Shown here: positions 22,500-34,862 of the stretch, piece by piece
Position numbering within the stretch: position 1 is the first letter of the stretch
Layout of the letters: each line of letters opens with the position of its first letter
DNA from: Coprinus comatus
Lineage: Eukaryota > Basidiomycota > Agaricomycetes > Agaricales > Agaricaceae
Direction: 5' to 3'
DNA length: 64,000 nt
NCBI GenBank assembly: GCA_034638255.1
Contig: JAWPGT010000012.1
Span: forward strand, 310,001-374,000
Position numbers and translations under genes: made by a program
Notes under the pieces: generated by a model
Told to the model about the DNA's origin: nothing
The model's database searches: none
What the model saw: only the letters and a program-made list of their open reading frames with translations

Positions 22500-23143
22500 T
22501 ATCTCCTGTCCAAATAATATCTCTCGCAATATCTTAATTTGTGCATAGAGTTCTCAGTACGAGTACCACTCTAAACAATCCATTCGGGCCACTTAATTTA
22601 CCACGAAATAAGTAAAAGTAACAAAGGGTAAATGTTTCTATTCAGAGTTAGTTTCGACCTTCTAGATCTTGTCCTGCGTTGTGAAGTTTTAAAACATAAT
22701 AAAATATATAATGCCTGTATGAGCAGTGAGTAGTGTAAATGTGGGCATGCATATGGAAGCCCAACATTAATCTTACTCGGAGGATCAACGGGTGGATCGC
22801 TAATTGTATCACAACCACAACCACAAAAACAGAAAACCCTCCTAAAAAGACCAAAAATCAAATCTATTAAGTATCATATTCATAAACCAAAACATATCAA
22901 AAATCATATCACTCATAACATCACAAATTCAAAAGTGAAAAAACAAGACCGAAGAGACAGCAACGACCTCCTCGTCATCACCACCCAGCATAGCACCAAA
23001 GAACTCCTTCCCCTTCTCTCCACTTCCCTTCCCTCCGCTCCGCTGAACATCTAACCTTGAAAAAAAAAATTAAATCAAGCTACCGTACTACCACACCACC
23101 CATTACCCACCACCACACCACCCACTGCTATCAATAGCCAAAA
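22500..23143. other. Convergent spacer
   Basis: 3' flanks of the gag-like ORF (plus) and the USP gene (minus). No additional gene supported. Confidence 0.4.
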
Positions 23144-26100
23144 CTACCGACCACCTTGAACCTGAACTCTCTTATAAAACAACAAATACGCATTCCTACT
23201 TTCCTCATTTGATCCAAACACATCCTCACTTCTAACATCCGAAACTAATTCATCATCAATTCGAACCCAACCTTCTTTTATTCTAGCTCCTGGATATCTA
23301 TTTGGATGTAATACGTCCAATGTATAATGTCCTCCTGATGCTGAATGTCCATGATGATATAATGCTGTGAAAAAAAGGGAGGAAAAAGTGAGAAAAAGAT
23401 GGGGCGGGGAGGACAGAAGAGAAAGAGAAATAGAAATAGAACATACCACCGAATAATTTATATTTCGTAGGAGGTACTCGTTTTCCTGTAGCAGGTAACG
23501 GCGCCATCATATCTAAAAAAAAAAAAAATCAACATTCAAAGTTAATAATTAATTACTGCAAAAAAAAAAACGTACCAGAACCAACATCCAACTCAGGTCC
23601 AAACTCAACCTGTTTCATAACCTTCACAACACCACCAACACTAACATCATAACAAAACCTCTTAACATGTAAAACCAAAACCGGAGGTAAACTTTCAATC
23701 AAAACTCTTTGACTTGCATCAATTGTTATTCCTGGTTTTGTTGGATTTGAAAGTTGAACTGGTTGTGGTTGAGTTATATGTGATAGTGCTTCTTGAATTG
23801 TATGTATTGATTCGCGCTGTCATAAATATTAAAAAAAATTAAATAGGATTAGAAGGGATTAAAGGGAGATAGTGGGAAAGAGAAAGAACGAACCTGAATA
23901 TCTAATCTCAGAGATCTCCAATCTTCAACAACTACTGAATCTTTTTGTCCTTGAGCCTTTAACGTCGATCTAAATTTGCCTCCAAACATCCTCGTAATCG
24001 GAGATTCAACACCTTTAATCTATCATAAACCGTTAGCCGTTAATGCTAAGAGAGAAAGACAAAAAAAAAACATACTGTTCTAGTAATAACAGTTTTATTC
24101 CTTTTACCAACTTCCATCCAACCATCTTCCTCTTCAGGAGGTTCATTTTCTTCTTTCTCTTCAACTCCATTCACTGTCGCCACCGCCTTATTAGAAGTCG
24201 TTGGATTTATTGTAGTTTTCAGAGGTTTCGAAGTTGATGTTGATGAGGAAATTGGAGCAGGTGGTGGTGGTGGTGGTGGTGTAGCAGTTAACGAATTTTG
24301 AATATGTAATAATTCTTCTTCCAAAGTATCAAGATAAAATCCAAGAAACTCTTCCGCATCTTCTTGTTGACCTCCCTAAATATAACAAAACGATCATTAA
24401 AAAAAAAACCCAAATCATAACCAGAGAGAAAGAAAAAAGAAAAGAAATCTCACCCTCATACTTTCAAATCTCTTCTTCTCTTTCATAGCATCATAAACAT
24501 AAGAAGGTAAAAATGAATCCGGCCAATCATCCATATCCTCATTCCCACTCCCACTCCCATTCATCATGTTTTCCTTCTCCTTTCCTTTCCCTCCACCATT
24601 CTTCTTATTACTATTAAACTTTTTCTTATCCTCAACAAACTCTCTCAAAAACTCAATAGTAGCATCAACAAAAGGTGTCTGACTCTTCTCTTTCTCCCTT
24701 TCCTTCTCCTTCTCCTTTTCTTTTTTATCACTATTCCCATTCTTACCTACACTTAACCCCTTCTTATCCAACAACCTTCCCAACTCCAAAAACAACCTAT
24801 GAAACGGTTCACAATAAACCAAAACCTGTAAAACAGCATTCGCAAAACACATATTTCCAGAATTAATCAATCCTCTCGTTTTGATTTTCAATAACTCTTC
24901 TTGTCCCTGTCCTCCTACGTGTCCTCCTACTCCCACTCCACCCAAACCAACACGGGCACTAAACTTCCCAGTACTAAGTAAATTCAACAATTCCATTTTC
25001 TTAGCAGCTCCAACCGGTACATTCAATTTTCCATTATTCGAAGAAGCAGAGGCAGGAATTGAAAATCCTACAACTGATGATTTAGGTAATGAACTTTTAG
25101 ATGAGGATGACGAAGCATTGAATAAAGCTGCCCAAGATTTCGGTGGAGCCGGTTTAGAAGGAACAGGTGTAGGTGTAGATGTCGATGTTGTAGCAGCAGT
25201 AATAGTCGCGGAAGTAGTAGATGTAGTAGGAAGAGTAGATGCTGAGGTTGATGTTGGAGCTTGAGCTCCTGTGGTGGTAGTAGCAATTGTTGATGAAGTA
25301 GAAACAGGAACGGGAGTCGAGGGATCAACAAGAGTTTTTGAATCGGAAGCGACGAATGAATTTGAGATTGATGCATCTGCATTAATGGAAACAGATGTGG
25401 TACTTGAAATAGGAGATCCAGGAAGTGTAGGAGCATCAGCGTCAGTAATCTCTGTAACAGAAACAGAGGACGAAGAAGCCGCTGAATTCAAATTTGAAGG
25501 TTCTGGTTCTGATTCCTTGGCGGTGATAGTAGGGATTTCAGAAGTAACAACAGCAGTAACAGCAGTTGTTGTGTTGGTAGTAGTTTCATCAACTACCTCT
25601 TTTTCTTTTTCTTGTTCTTCAGGAAGAGCGGCGGTTAAAATTTTCGGTGAAGGAGGGGGAGTTCTTTCTTCCAAAGCTTGTTGTACAATATCAGAAGGTG
25701 GACACGCACGAGGTGATATAATAATCCCAGGAGCGCGTAAAGGGTTCCCAGGTCTTCTTGACCAAATCGCGAATGAAGGAATAGGGTTGAGAACTGAAGC
25801 TTGTTGTTGAGAACCAGCGCTAGTGATAATTGCGTTAGGAGATTGAGAAACATCCCCAACGTTAGAATTCGTGGAGATACTCCCCATAGTTGTATACGGG
25901 TTTGAAGTCGGGATGAGAGGTGGAGATGATGGTGATAGTAATATTTTATCTGACTCTGAAATTTCCGGAGCTTGAGTTTCCTGGGATGGTTCAGCAGGCT
26001 CCACTACCAATTGTTTTTCATTAGTGACTCGGTCTGACTCTGATAAAGTTTCGGTGGATTGTTCTAATTCTGTCGTTGAAGACTCCCGCGCCGTCGGATG

Positions 26101-26664
26101 TACAGAAGGAGGCTCTTGGATCGAAGTAGGGATGGTAGAAGATTGTGTGTGTGTAAGGGGAGCTGTGGGAGGTTCGTAATAAGCTGGAGAGACGCCCCGT
26201 GGGGGATGCATTCCGAGTTGTTTTGGAAGAGGAGACAAGGATTGTTGGGGCTGCCATGAGGGAGAGTACTGAGTAGCAGAAGTAGGAGAAGGGTAGGGGT
26301 ACGGAGGAGTGTATGGATGACCATATTTGACCGGGTGCTGTGGGTGCTGTGGATGGGGAGCATGGAGAGCAAGTGGGTGTGGGTAAGACTGTTGGGGGTG
26401 GAAGTTTTGTGGGAACATGTGTGGATGTCCATGTCCATTTCTGTTTGCGTAGGAGCCTCCTCGACCGTTTATGCGGGCTTGAGGGTGGTGTTGTGGATGA
26501 GAGTTGATGTGGGGTGGATGTGGGTGGGTATGATACATGTACTGGTATGGGTTGGGAGACGGGCTGTGGGTTCCGTAGACATGGTGTGTCGGTGGTGGCG
26601 ATGGCTGGTAGTACGAAGATGGGCCAGGGCCTTGGTGAGGATAGCCTGAATGTGGACTCGTCAT
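23144..26664 (-). CDS. Ubiquitin carboxyl-terminal hydrolase, Ubp3/USP10 type
   Basis: Six exons, 26664-24454, 24375-24076, 24019-23894, 23816-23576, 23512-23447 and 23364-23144, all in phase, give 1054 residues. The N-terminal 550 residues are low complexity (His/Pro/Tyr-rich, then Ser/Thr-rich). The catalytic domain has the Cys box GLINSGNMCFANAVLQVL (about residue 600), the GGQQEDAEEFLGFYLDTL block at the second exon, a VLVLHVKRF segment and the His box HHGHSASGGHYTLDVL near residue 995, so Cys and His are intact. Known Ubp3/USP10 enzymes act with Bre5/G3BP in ribophagy, vesicle transport and stress-granule control. I chose 26664 (MTSPHSG); an in-frame ATG at 26712 is possible, although TTGCAG just upstream could be a 5' UTR acceptor. 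Confidence 0.92.
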
Positions 26665-26950
26665 TCTGCAACATCCACCGTTCAACATCGTCAGTAAGTA
26701 TCCACTACACACAGCAGCTATCTACTTACTTTCCTCAGCGCTGGTTAGAGTGCGCTGAACGTTGTGTGAGGGTCTAGAGTCGTATGTATTGACGCCGACG
26801 TACGCAACAATTTTGACCTTCAGATTACGGCTATGTTAATCCTCCAAAACACGCACAAATATACCCCTATCCACAAACAATAACAGCAATTTCTAATAGC
26901 CTCTAACTCGATATAATAAAGATGAAAAGAATTCATTAATCTACACTCAG

Positions 26951-27742
26951 TCACTGTGCCTGATAACTATGATACTGCACTGTTGCAGTCGTTGCATGAT
27001 TGTATACACCTATGTGGTTGGTGGTAACGTGTGTAGACGTTCCGTTGACCATCACAGCTTGACATTGGGAATACGGTTCATACTGTCCACTGGCAACACT
27101 TGGAACCCGCATAACCCACTGTGACTCTCCCCCCATTCGGTTCGCCATTCTTTGAGCATCACATCTCTCAACCACGCTTACCCACTCCTTGTAACCTCTT
27201 ATGTTATACCCCCTAGCTCTAGTAACCATTGCGTGCAACTCTGGAACCATAAATATTTCAAAGTGTGTCCTCAACACCTCGTCACTCATATGGCTAATCG
27301 TTCCTCCGAGCCAATAGTTCTTCATGTAGACATCCCTCTGCCAGTTTGCAAACATGTCGTGCTCTTTCATCCCAATCCCCAGTATCTCCATCTTCATTAC
27401 CCAATGCCAATTATCCGGTAACGCAAAATTCTTCAACCTCATACATAACTCATTAAAAGAACCCACGGAAATTGTGTCTCTCTTCTCCCTCCACCACTGT
27501 TGAATCTGGGGAGATTCAAAGCATGAGATACATTTATCCATCTTTTCTCTCTCGGACAGCCCCCTTTCAGCTTCACCTCTTTTAACCCTAAGCTCCTGAT
27601 CTTTAATGATTTTCTGCATTTCTACTTCCCAATCAATGAGCTGCTGTGTTGTAGGCGATCTTCCTGGGACCCATGGGTAGCCATTAATTGCCCCTAGAAT
27701 TACACCCGAGCTGAGTTGTATTGTACTCGTCCTATACGTCAT
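26951..27742 (-). CDS. Gag-like retrotransposon-derived protein, copy 2
   Basis: Single ORF of 263 residues, the diverged partner of the ORF at 21816-22499. Identity extends to the translation start and, more weakly, about 45 bp upstream, so the copies share a 5' leader. The C-terminal 60 residues are unlike copy 1 and are rich in Gln, Thr, Val, His and Tyr; no zinc knuckle or polymerase region follows. It is inserted about 290 bp from the USP start, on the same strand, ending upstream of that gene. The frame is fully open despite roughly 23% amino-acid divergence between copies, which suggests constraint on the protein. Gag-like identity is inferred from motif order, not from a database match. 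Confidence 0.6.
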   Translation of the reverse strand: MTYRTSTIQLSSGVILGAINGYPWVPGRSPTTQQLIDWEVEMQKIIKDQELRVKRGEAERGLSEREKMDKCISCFESPQIQQWWREKRDTISVGSFNELCMRLKNFALPDNWHWVMKMEILGIGMKEHDMFANWQRDVYMKNYWLGGTISHMSDEVLRTHFEIFMVPELHAMVTRARGYNIRGYKEWVSVVERCDAQRMANRMGGESQWVMRVPSVASGQYEPYSQCQAVMVNGTSTHVTTNHIGVYNHATTATVQYHSYQAQ

Positions 27743-30700
27743 TGATTCTGTCGTTCTTATTAATCACGATTGTATCCACTTCATTTAGAATAATATTTTA
27801 CTTACCTTCTCTTTCGTGTATTTATTGTGGTAAATCACTCTTCAATTAAGTCCTGGTGAGAAAGGCTATCACTATTACCATTGTTAACTATGAATATATG
27901 CGCTTCATTTGAAGTTTCTCTTTCACCTTTCGTTTTTTTTGTTAACTTCCGTGAGTATGGCAATCGCCTTTATAAATTATAAATTATGAATATATGCGCA
28001 TCCTTTTGAAGACCATCGTACATACCTTTTACAGAGTATCGTCACGGTGCTGATGGTAATATTCAACGTAAATCTGTTAAATGGGTTGAGTGAGTATCGT
28101 CTTTGCTATAAATGTGAATATATGCGCCTTTGTTTTGACGACTACTGTACCTTACGTATATAAGTACTAGTATTAGATTCTTTCGGTCAGTTTCAGTATG
28201 AAGACTATCACTACTCAATTGTAAGTATATGCCAGCGTATACATTTGTGTAGTACTTACACTGTATGGTAAGTGTCAGCGTCTGAGTTCACAATTTCTTT
28301 CTCCCTACACCTATATGTATACAGGCTGAGGAGATTATGGTGATCGATGATCTGTGAGGATGAGGATGAGGTGGAAGAAGAAAAAGAAAAAAAAGGAGGA
28401 GTCGGAGACGTCAATTGACGTTGTGCTTCTTTTTTATACCACTATGGACTCGTCTCGGACTTCCCGGGCCCATCAAAATCTAAAAGTCCGTTTGACGTTT
28501 AGATTTATGTACTGTACTTATATACATATGCAATCATGCCTTCTGCTTCTTGTAGGGAGTCAAAGTCAGTCGATTTTATCCGACACCGTGACTCCTTATA
28601 TGCAGGTCTTTAATCACACTATGATTCTAACAACCATTCCTACTACTGTATATAGTACTAAAACTAAAAACTGTACAAAAACCATCAACCCATCCGGAAT
28701 TGATTCGGGCCATATTGAAAAAAACAATGTTTTATAGTTTGAATAAATTGAACTTGAACAGACAAAAAAAGAAGAAGAAGAAAAACGAAACTACTCCTCC
28801 TTGAACCTTCACGGAGAAAGAAACCCCCACTTCCTCCCAATTTTATTAATCAACAAGTCAACGGTCGTCGGTATCATTGCAAGTACCAAGACGTCACAAT
28901 ATCAGAGAATGAGGTAAGGAATCCTTGCCCTTTTATAAAAAATCTACCCTCCATAACAGTTTTAGCAGTGGTCTAAAGGTGTGAAAATTTAAAAAGATGA
29001 GAAGTGGTAGCCAAATGAATGCAAAATTACAAAAAAAACTCACTTTGAATTATTTTGATATTGAAGGGAGAGAATGATAGAGTTGTTATCCATGATCCTA
29101 CTAGTAAGTCCAAGTATCATCGCTTTCACTATCTTCTTTTTCTCCTCCTTTTATTTTCTTCTACTGTGGATGCTGTTAGTAGAAGCAGCTACCGGTTCTG
29201 AAGACGAAGCCGAAGGAGTATGAGGAGAGTGAGAGCGAGAACGAGAAGGGAATATAGGGAGAAGGACAGGGATAGGGAGTCCGGGACAGGGACATGGGAA
29301 GAAGGAAGCGAGACAAGACAACAAAGTCTAGGGAAATAAAGAAGTCGTCGTAATCGTGCTACCAACTTCTTTATTCTAGCACAATCTACTTCTGATGAAA
29401 AATGTCATTTTCGGCATCCTATCAAGTAGTCTCGCAGCGGGTTGGTCTCGTTTTTTAGGATCTCTATCCCAACATTTTCCCATACATGCCCACAACTTCC
29501 CAGTAAGCCCCCATTGAGTTCAAGGCTGGCTGAAAGGATCCGGACGAGTCGTAGTCCTTTATTTTGCAAGACTACCAAACCAAATGTTTCAGTATGCTCG
29601 TGGCCTATCGTCTCGGAATGTTAATGTTCCTCGCCACTTGTGGGACCGAACTATATACAGTAGGTGCCCCAACTCCTGAGATACCTGATACTATTTTTCC
29701 AGTTGTGTAAATGTCCCAATCATTTCCTTGGGATAAAAGTTTTGTTCTGGGCATGAACCGATAGCCTCGATTCCATTCGCATGGGGTATGGAATCTTTCA
29801 TCCTTTTCAAATATCAAGTTATCAACGTCATTTATATTTGTATAAGTTTACGACAAGAGAGACTTACGGTGTACTTTATGCACCTAGTGATATATCCGTA
29901 TCGGAGTGTCTTAAATTGAAGCTTTGATTTTTGAGAGGAATGGAATTTGACCACCTCCGAGTCCGGAGGCGAAGGTGGGATTTTGACTTTGTTTTGAGAT
30001 GGTATTTGGATTTCAAATTTCAGAGTCATTAGAAGAGTCAAGACTAGTAATTATACCAGATTCCAGTAAGTGAGCAAGAAAGAAGTTAAGAGGAAACGAT
30101 AGCACGAGAGAAAATTCTAGATTGGAGGGGGCTATTATTTCACAATTTCAATCGTCTCCGAATGACACAGTATTTAAACCTGACATTCAACTACTAACCA
30201 CACGTCCAAATGATACTACTTACGAATCGTTCCAAATGTTTCTGAAGTCGAAGACAATAAAGGATCGCTTCTTGACACATCTCCGAGTGATTTGTGACCA
30301 GTAGTAATATATAATTTATGATACAATATGGAAGAATTTGAGGAATGTATGTTTGTAATCGATTATACTAGAACATCATAATGATGTAGCAGTATACAAT
30401 GTTGTAGGGTTCCGGTTAGTATTAAGTACACCGTTGAGCTTTTTGTTTAGATACATTCTTCTTGGTAATGACTGATGCCACCTGGGTAGACAATGAACAA
30501 GTAGTTTTAAATGTTCTACCTGTTTCTATTCGTCTTTCTTCGATTTATTGTACTGTACCACTTTGACACTATGGAATGGAGTTAACATCATAATTATCTC
30601 GAAGCCTGGCAACGTTCCATTTGACTGACATCAAATGGTGGAAGTTCCAACTCATCCATGTATGCTTGATGATTAATTGTTTACTCATGTCATACTACTA

Positions 30701-31807
30701 CGCCCACATCGATGATAATAAAAGAAATTTATGCACAACAAAAGACATACGGCTCAGGTGTAGGAAAAATAAAAAAGAAGGTAACGTCTATACACTGCGT
30801 GGGTGACTCGATAATCGAACTGGATTATCAAGGACATACCTAAACTTTACTGAGACCCACGCTTGGCACGAGTAAAGTAAAGCTTGGATAAATACTCGCT
30901 AGTACTTGATAATCTGTGTGGATTACCAAGTCACTGGCACAGTGTATAGGGCCAGTGTGTGGGGGGGTCCACTGCCAGTGAAAACGATGTGTCAAATATA
31001 GACCACATATCTTGTAAACTATTTATAGAGTCCCAGTCCGGACCAGCGTCAATTTTGTGTACGTCGTTTCCCAGCTTGAGTCAGGCCGTATTTTGGTTTT
31101 CTTTGAATAATGTAAGATTCAGGTTATGAATCCATAACAGGAGGTGGTGATACGGACGATGATATACTAAATCGTGATCTGTAAGATCATGCCAATGAGG
31201 TGGAATACAAGCTTCTTTTTGATTCGCATTCCGGACAATCTACCCTGCAAACTTGATTTAGATCACAGTATTATTTATGCAGTCTGGACATAGCAAGGAA
31301 CGGATATCGGACTCTTAAAATGCCCACAAAACTGATTCTTCTCTTACCTTGAAGCAAAAGTAGTGTATTTCGTACTATCTTCTATTTCACCCTATGCATT
31401 TACTGAGTATGGTTGGACACTGATAACACTAGGACTCCTCCTGAGTCATAAATGATCTTCTCAAATAAAATCGGTACCGACTCAACGGTTCCTTTCGAAA
31501 CCAATTCATTATCACCGTAGACAGCGGCTACAAATTCCTGACTCCAAAAGTCTAGAGTAGGTCGGACTTAACGTAACAATCATAAATCAACCAATCACTA
31601 GTGAGCGTTTCGGCGCCTACGTAAAAAAAATCAATTGATGCGAGTCACATGACCTCATGATGATGATGATGATGAGAGATTGGGTTTGATTGATTTAATG
31701 TTTGTTGGGTAGTTGTCCCCTTCCCTAGTTTGTGTTCTCCACATTGACAGTCCTCAAAAAAGAATATTTTTTGAGTCTGTTGAATTCATTTACCTCCGCT
31801 TCTATCA
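27743..31807. other. Long spacer, no supported gene
   Basis: About 4 kb with only short ORFs. It contains the TGAATATATGCGC motif repeats (27.89-28.13 kb), purine-rich stretches at 28.75 and 29.2 kb, and a GAT-triplet run near 31.66 kb. No RNA gene or element boundary could be established. Confidence 0.4.
27891..28127. repeat. Dispersed 13-bp motif, three copies
   Basis: TGAATATATGCGC occurs exactly at 27891-27903, 27987-27999 and 28115-28127 (spacings 96 and 128 bp), and the bases after each copy are also similar (TTTTGAAG-like). A related GAATATATGCG lies near 4.82 kb. It sits upstream of gag-like copy 2 and looks like a diverged tandem array. Confidence 0.6.
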
Positions 31808-31814
31808 TATAAAA
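31808..31814 (+). promoter_or_regulatory. TATA box of the Hel2-like gene
   Basis: TATAAAA lies 100 bp before the chosen start codon at 31908 and is followed by a pyrimidine-rich leader, a normal arrangement for a fungal promoter. Inferred from position. Confidence 0.45.
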
Positions 31815-31907
31815 ACAAACTCTCTCACGTCTCTTCACCTTTTTCTTTCTACACCTAAACGGAAAAAGTTTGTATATCCCAATAAACAAGAGATACATAA
31901 CTTGAAA

Positions 31908-34766
31908 ATGTCTACTCCTCAAACTAATAACCCTGGTTCTAATTCTGGTGGAAATACGAATGTTAATGCGAATTCGGGTGGTAAAAGAGGCGGAGGTGGA
32001 GGAAATAGAGGTAGAGGTGGGAATAGACGTGGTGGAGGAGGTGGTGGTGGAGGAGGAAGAGGTGGAACTCAAACTCAAACTCAAACTCAAGCTCAGAAAG
32101 AGAAAGGGAAGAACAAAAACAAAAACACAAATGCTAATACCAACGCGGGAGTTGTACCCGTACAATCCCAATCCCAATCCCAATCTCCGGTTCAAGTTCA
32201 AGCTCAAGTAACAAAGCAAGGAAAAGGAAAAGGAGAAGAAGCAGGTGAAGATGAAGAAGATGTTTGTTGGATTTGTGCTGAACCAATTAAATATTGGTCT
32301 GTTTCGGAGTGTAATCATAGGACTTGTCATGTTTGTGCGTTGAGATTGAGAGCTTTGTATAAAAAAACGGATTGCACGTTTTGTAAGGTAATGTCCTCTT
32401 TTTTCTATTTTCTCTTATCTTTGCACGTTACTTACAATCTATATCTATAATTATGATTTTCTTATCTTGTAACAGGAACCTCAACTAACAGTAATATTCA
32501 CAACATCTCCGGATACGCCTTTCTCTGCCTATAAACCTGAAGATATACCTTATAAAGATGCAAGACTGGCGATCTATTTTGAAACGCAAGAAATGATGGA
32601 GGAAACTATGATCTTGCTCAAGTTCAATTGTCCGGATCCTAGTTGTGATTATTTCGGGAATAGTTGGTCGGATTTGAAGTTACATACTAGAGCTGTTCAT
32701 GGAAAGCTGATGTGGTACGTTAACAACATCCCTTCTCTCCCTCTCTCTCTTTCTGCGTCATTGGCACTGATCAATGTTAATGTTTATAGCGATCTTTGTC
32801 TTCGAGTCAAAAAGGTATTCTCGCATGAACACGCATTATACCCACCCAATATCCTACCCATCCATTGCCTTCTATGCATTCTAGAAATGTTAAACAGATC
32901 GCTCCTGAAAAAGTGGAAAATGGTGTTCATCCAATGTGTGAATTTTGTAGAGAGTGTTTCTTTAGCGTGGACGAACATTATAGTCATATGAGGGAGAAGC
33001 ATGAGGAGTGTTTCGTTTGTAAGAGGAATGGTGTTCAATTTCAATAGTATGCCTACTTTTCCTGTTTTTCTCGTCTGTGCGTAATTACTGATGCGATGTT
33101 TTGTAGTTTCGAGAATTATAACAGTCTGGTGAGTATACCTCTACGTTCTCTTCAAAAGAGTATCAACCAACCGAATATGTTCCCCCTTCCTTCTTTCTTG
33201 AACACCATTAGGAACGTCATTTCAACACTATACATCATCCATGCAATCGACCAGAATGTAAAGAACGCAAATTCGTAGTATTCAATACACCTCTAGATCT
33301 TCAAGCTCACATGGTAGATGAACACGGAGCAAATATGAGTTCTAGAGATAAAAGAGATGCACGAAAAATTCAAGCTGAATTCCAATTCGATGAAGTTGGT
33401 ATTCGAGGTGCAAGACGAGGTGTAGGAGGTACAGGATCTGGTACACCAAGGGAAAGGGATAGAGAACCTCCACCAATGCAATCACAATTCCCTAGATTGC
33501 AAGACCCTGGACCTAGTACTACTGTTACTTCTGGTAATGGCCATGGTACTTTTGGTCAGAGGCAACAGGGACAGGGACAGGTAACTGGAAGGAGAGCTGC
33601 TTTTGGTGGAAGTTTAACTACTCCTGATAGTAATCCTGGAACTCCACCGTTGAGAGGTATATCTAGCGGGTCTGTCTCTCCTGTGTTCACGGATGTGGAT
33701 CCTTCTGTCACAGAGTGAGTTTTTTTTTTTTTTTGGATCGTGAATGGGAATTGTTTATTAATTTTGTGTTTTTTTTTTTTTTTGTCGTAGGCGACATATG
33801 ATTTTCTTGGCTCGTCTTCAATCGTTTGCTCCCAACCCGACTAATGCAGTTACGGCTGCTAAACTTGCTATTCGTGGTTATCGAGGATCTGAACTGAGCG
33901 CTCGTGATTTGATCCTTACAATCTTTAATATCCTTGATCATAATTTGGATCATACTGCGAGTACCGTCAATGGGCTTGTTGATTTACTCGATGAGGATGA
34001 TAAGAAGCAGGATCTATTGTCATCTTGGAGAGGCTTTAATATCGAGGTATGTATTGACTTTATTGCGAAGTAACGCAGAGCTCAATATGATTACTTCTAG
34101 CAACGACGTCAGTTCCCTGAACTAGTACCACAATCAATAGGAAGCGGATATGCAGGTATCACTTCAGGACGAGTTCTCAATGCTAAAAAGACAACTGCAT
34201 CTCGTTCTGCCCAAAGAACAGGACAAGTATGGGATAGAGTAGCTGCTGCTGCATCTTCATCCGCATCTATACAACCAGCAACACATCCACGATTCCCGGC
34301 ACTTTCTTCTGGAGTAGCTTCTGGAAGTAATTCTGGACCTGCTTTCAAGGGTAAAAATATACGAATGACCGCTTGGTCTGCGAGTGCAACTGCTGGTGCC
34401 AATCGTACACCAACAGGGGCTAGTATTGTTGAACCCAGAAGTGTTCCTGCTACTAGGACTGTTAGGACTGGACCACCACCTCCGAAGTTGAACAAAAGTG
34501 TATTCCCGGAGTTGCCTACGTTGATTACTACGAGGGAGAAACCGAAGATTAGTGGGAATGTATCTTTGAAGAATATTTTGGGAAGTACATCGCCGCCTGT
34601 TTCTGTTTGGGGAGGAGAGGGATCTGGATCTGGAGTAGAAGAAACCAATGGAAATGGGAATGGAGAGGGGGAAGAAGGTAGTGCTGCTGGACGAAGTGGG
34701 AAGGGTAAGAAGGGTAAAGGCAAGCAGAAGCAGACGTTGTTTACACTAGGAACTTTTCCTACTTGA
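31908..34766 (+). CDS. hel2: RING/zinc-finger E3 ubiquitin ligase, Hel2/ZNF598 family (frame broken once)
   Basis: Hel2/ZNF598 senses collided ribosomes, ubiquitinates small-subunit proteins and starts ribosome-associated quality control. Exons: 31908-32387, 32476-32714, 32790-33046, 33107-33128, 33212-33714, 33791-34046 and 34101-34766. A Gly/Asn-rich N-terminus precedes the RING (VCWICAEPIKYWSVSECNH, residues about 119-160), then C2H2-like fingers (DYFGNSWSDLKLHTRAVH; CDLCLRVKKVFSHEH; HPMCEFCRECFF; EECFVCKRNG; HHPCNRPECKERKFVVF). The third exon changes frame at about 32865: VFSHEHALYPPNILPIH is in one frame and LPSMHSRNVKQIAPEKV in another. Adding one base to the TT at 32865-32866 makes all exons fit (807 residues). 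An 83-nt GT-AG intron (32815-32897) would also keep frame but deletes the conserved finger. TATAAAA lies 100 bp before the start. Confidence 0.88.
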
Positions 34767-34862
34767 CATTTGTTGTTTAATTGAATTTGATGTGATTGAT
34801 TGGAGTTGCTTTAGAGTAAGGGTGTTGCCAAGCAAGGACAAACAGGAAGTATTGACGACGTG

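Noticed and set aside
28354..28737. 127-codon ORF beginning with Met-Arg and Lys runs
   Set aside because: Repeat-derived start and no protein-like features after it.
32840..32897. U12-type AT-AC intron in the Hel2 gene (ATATCCT)
   Set aside because: Requires a non-canonical acceptor and U12 splicing, while a single missing T explains the frame and the conserved residues better.
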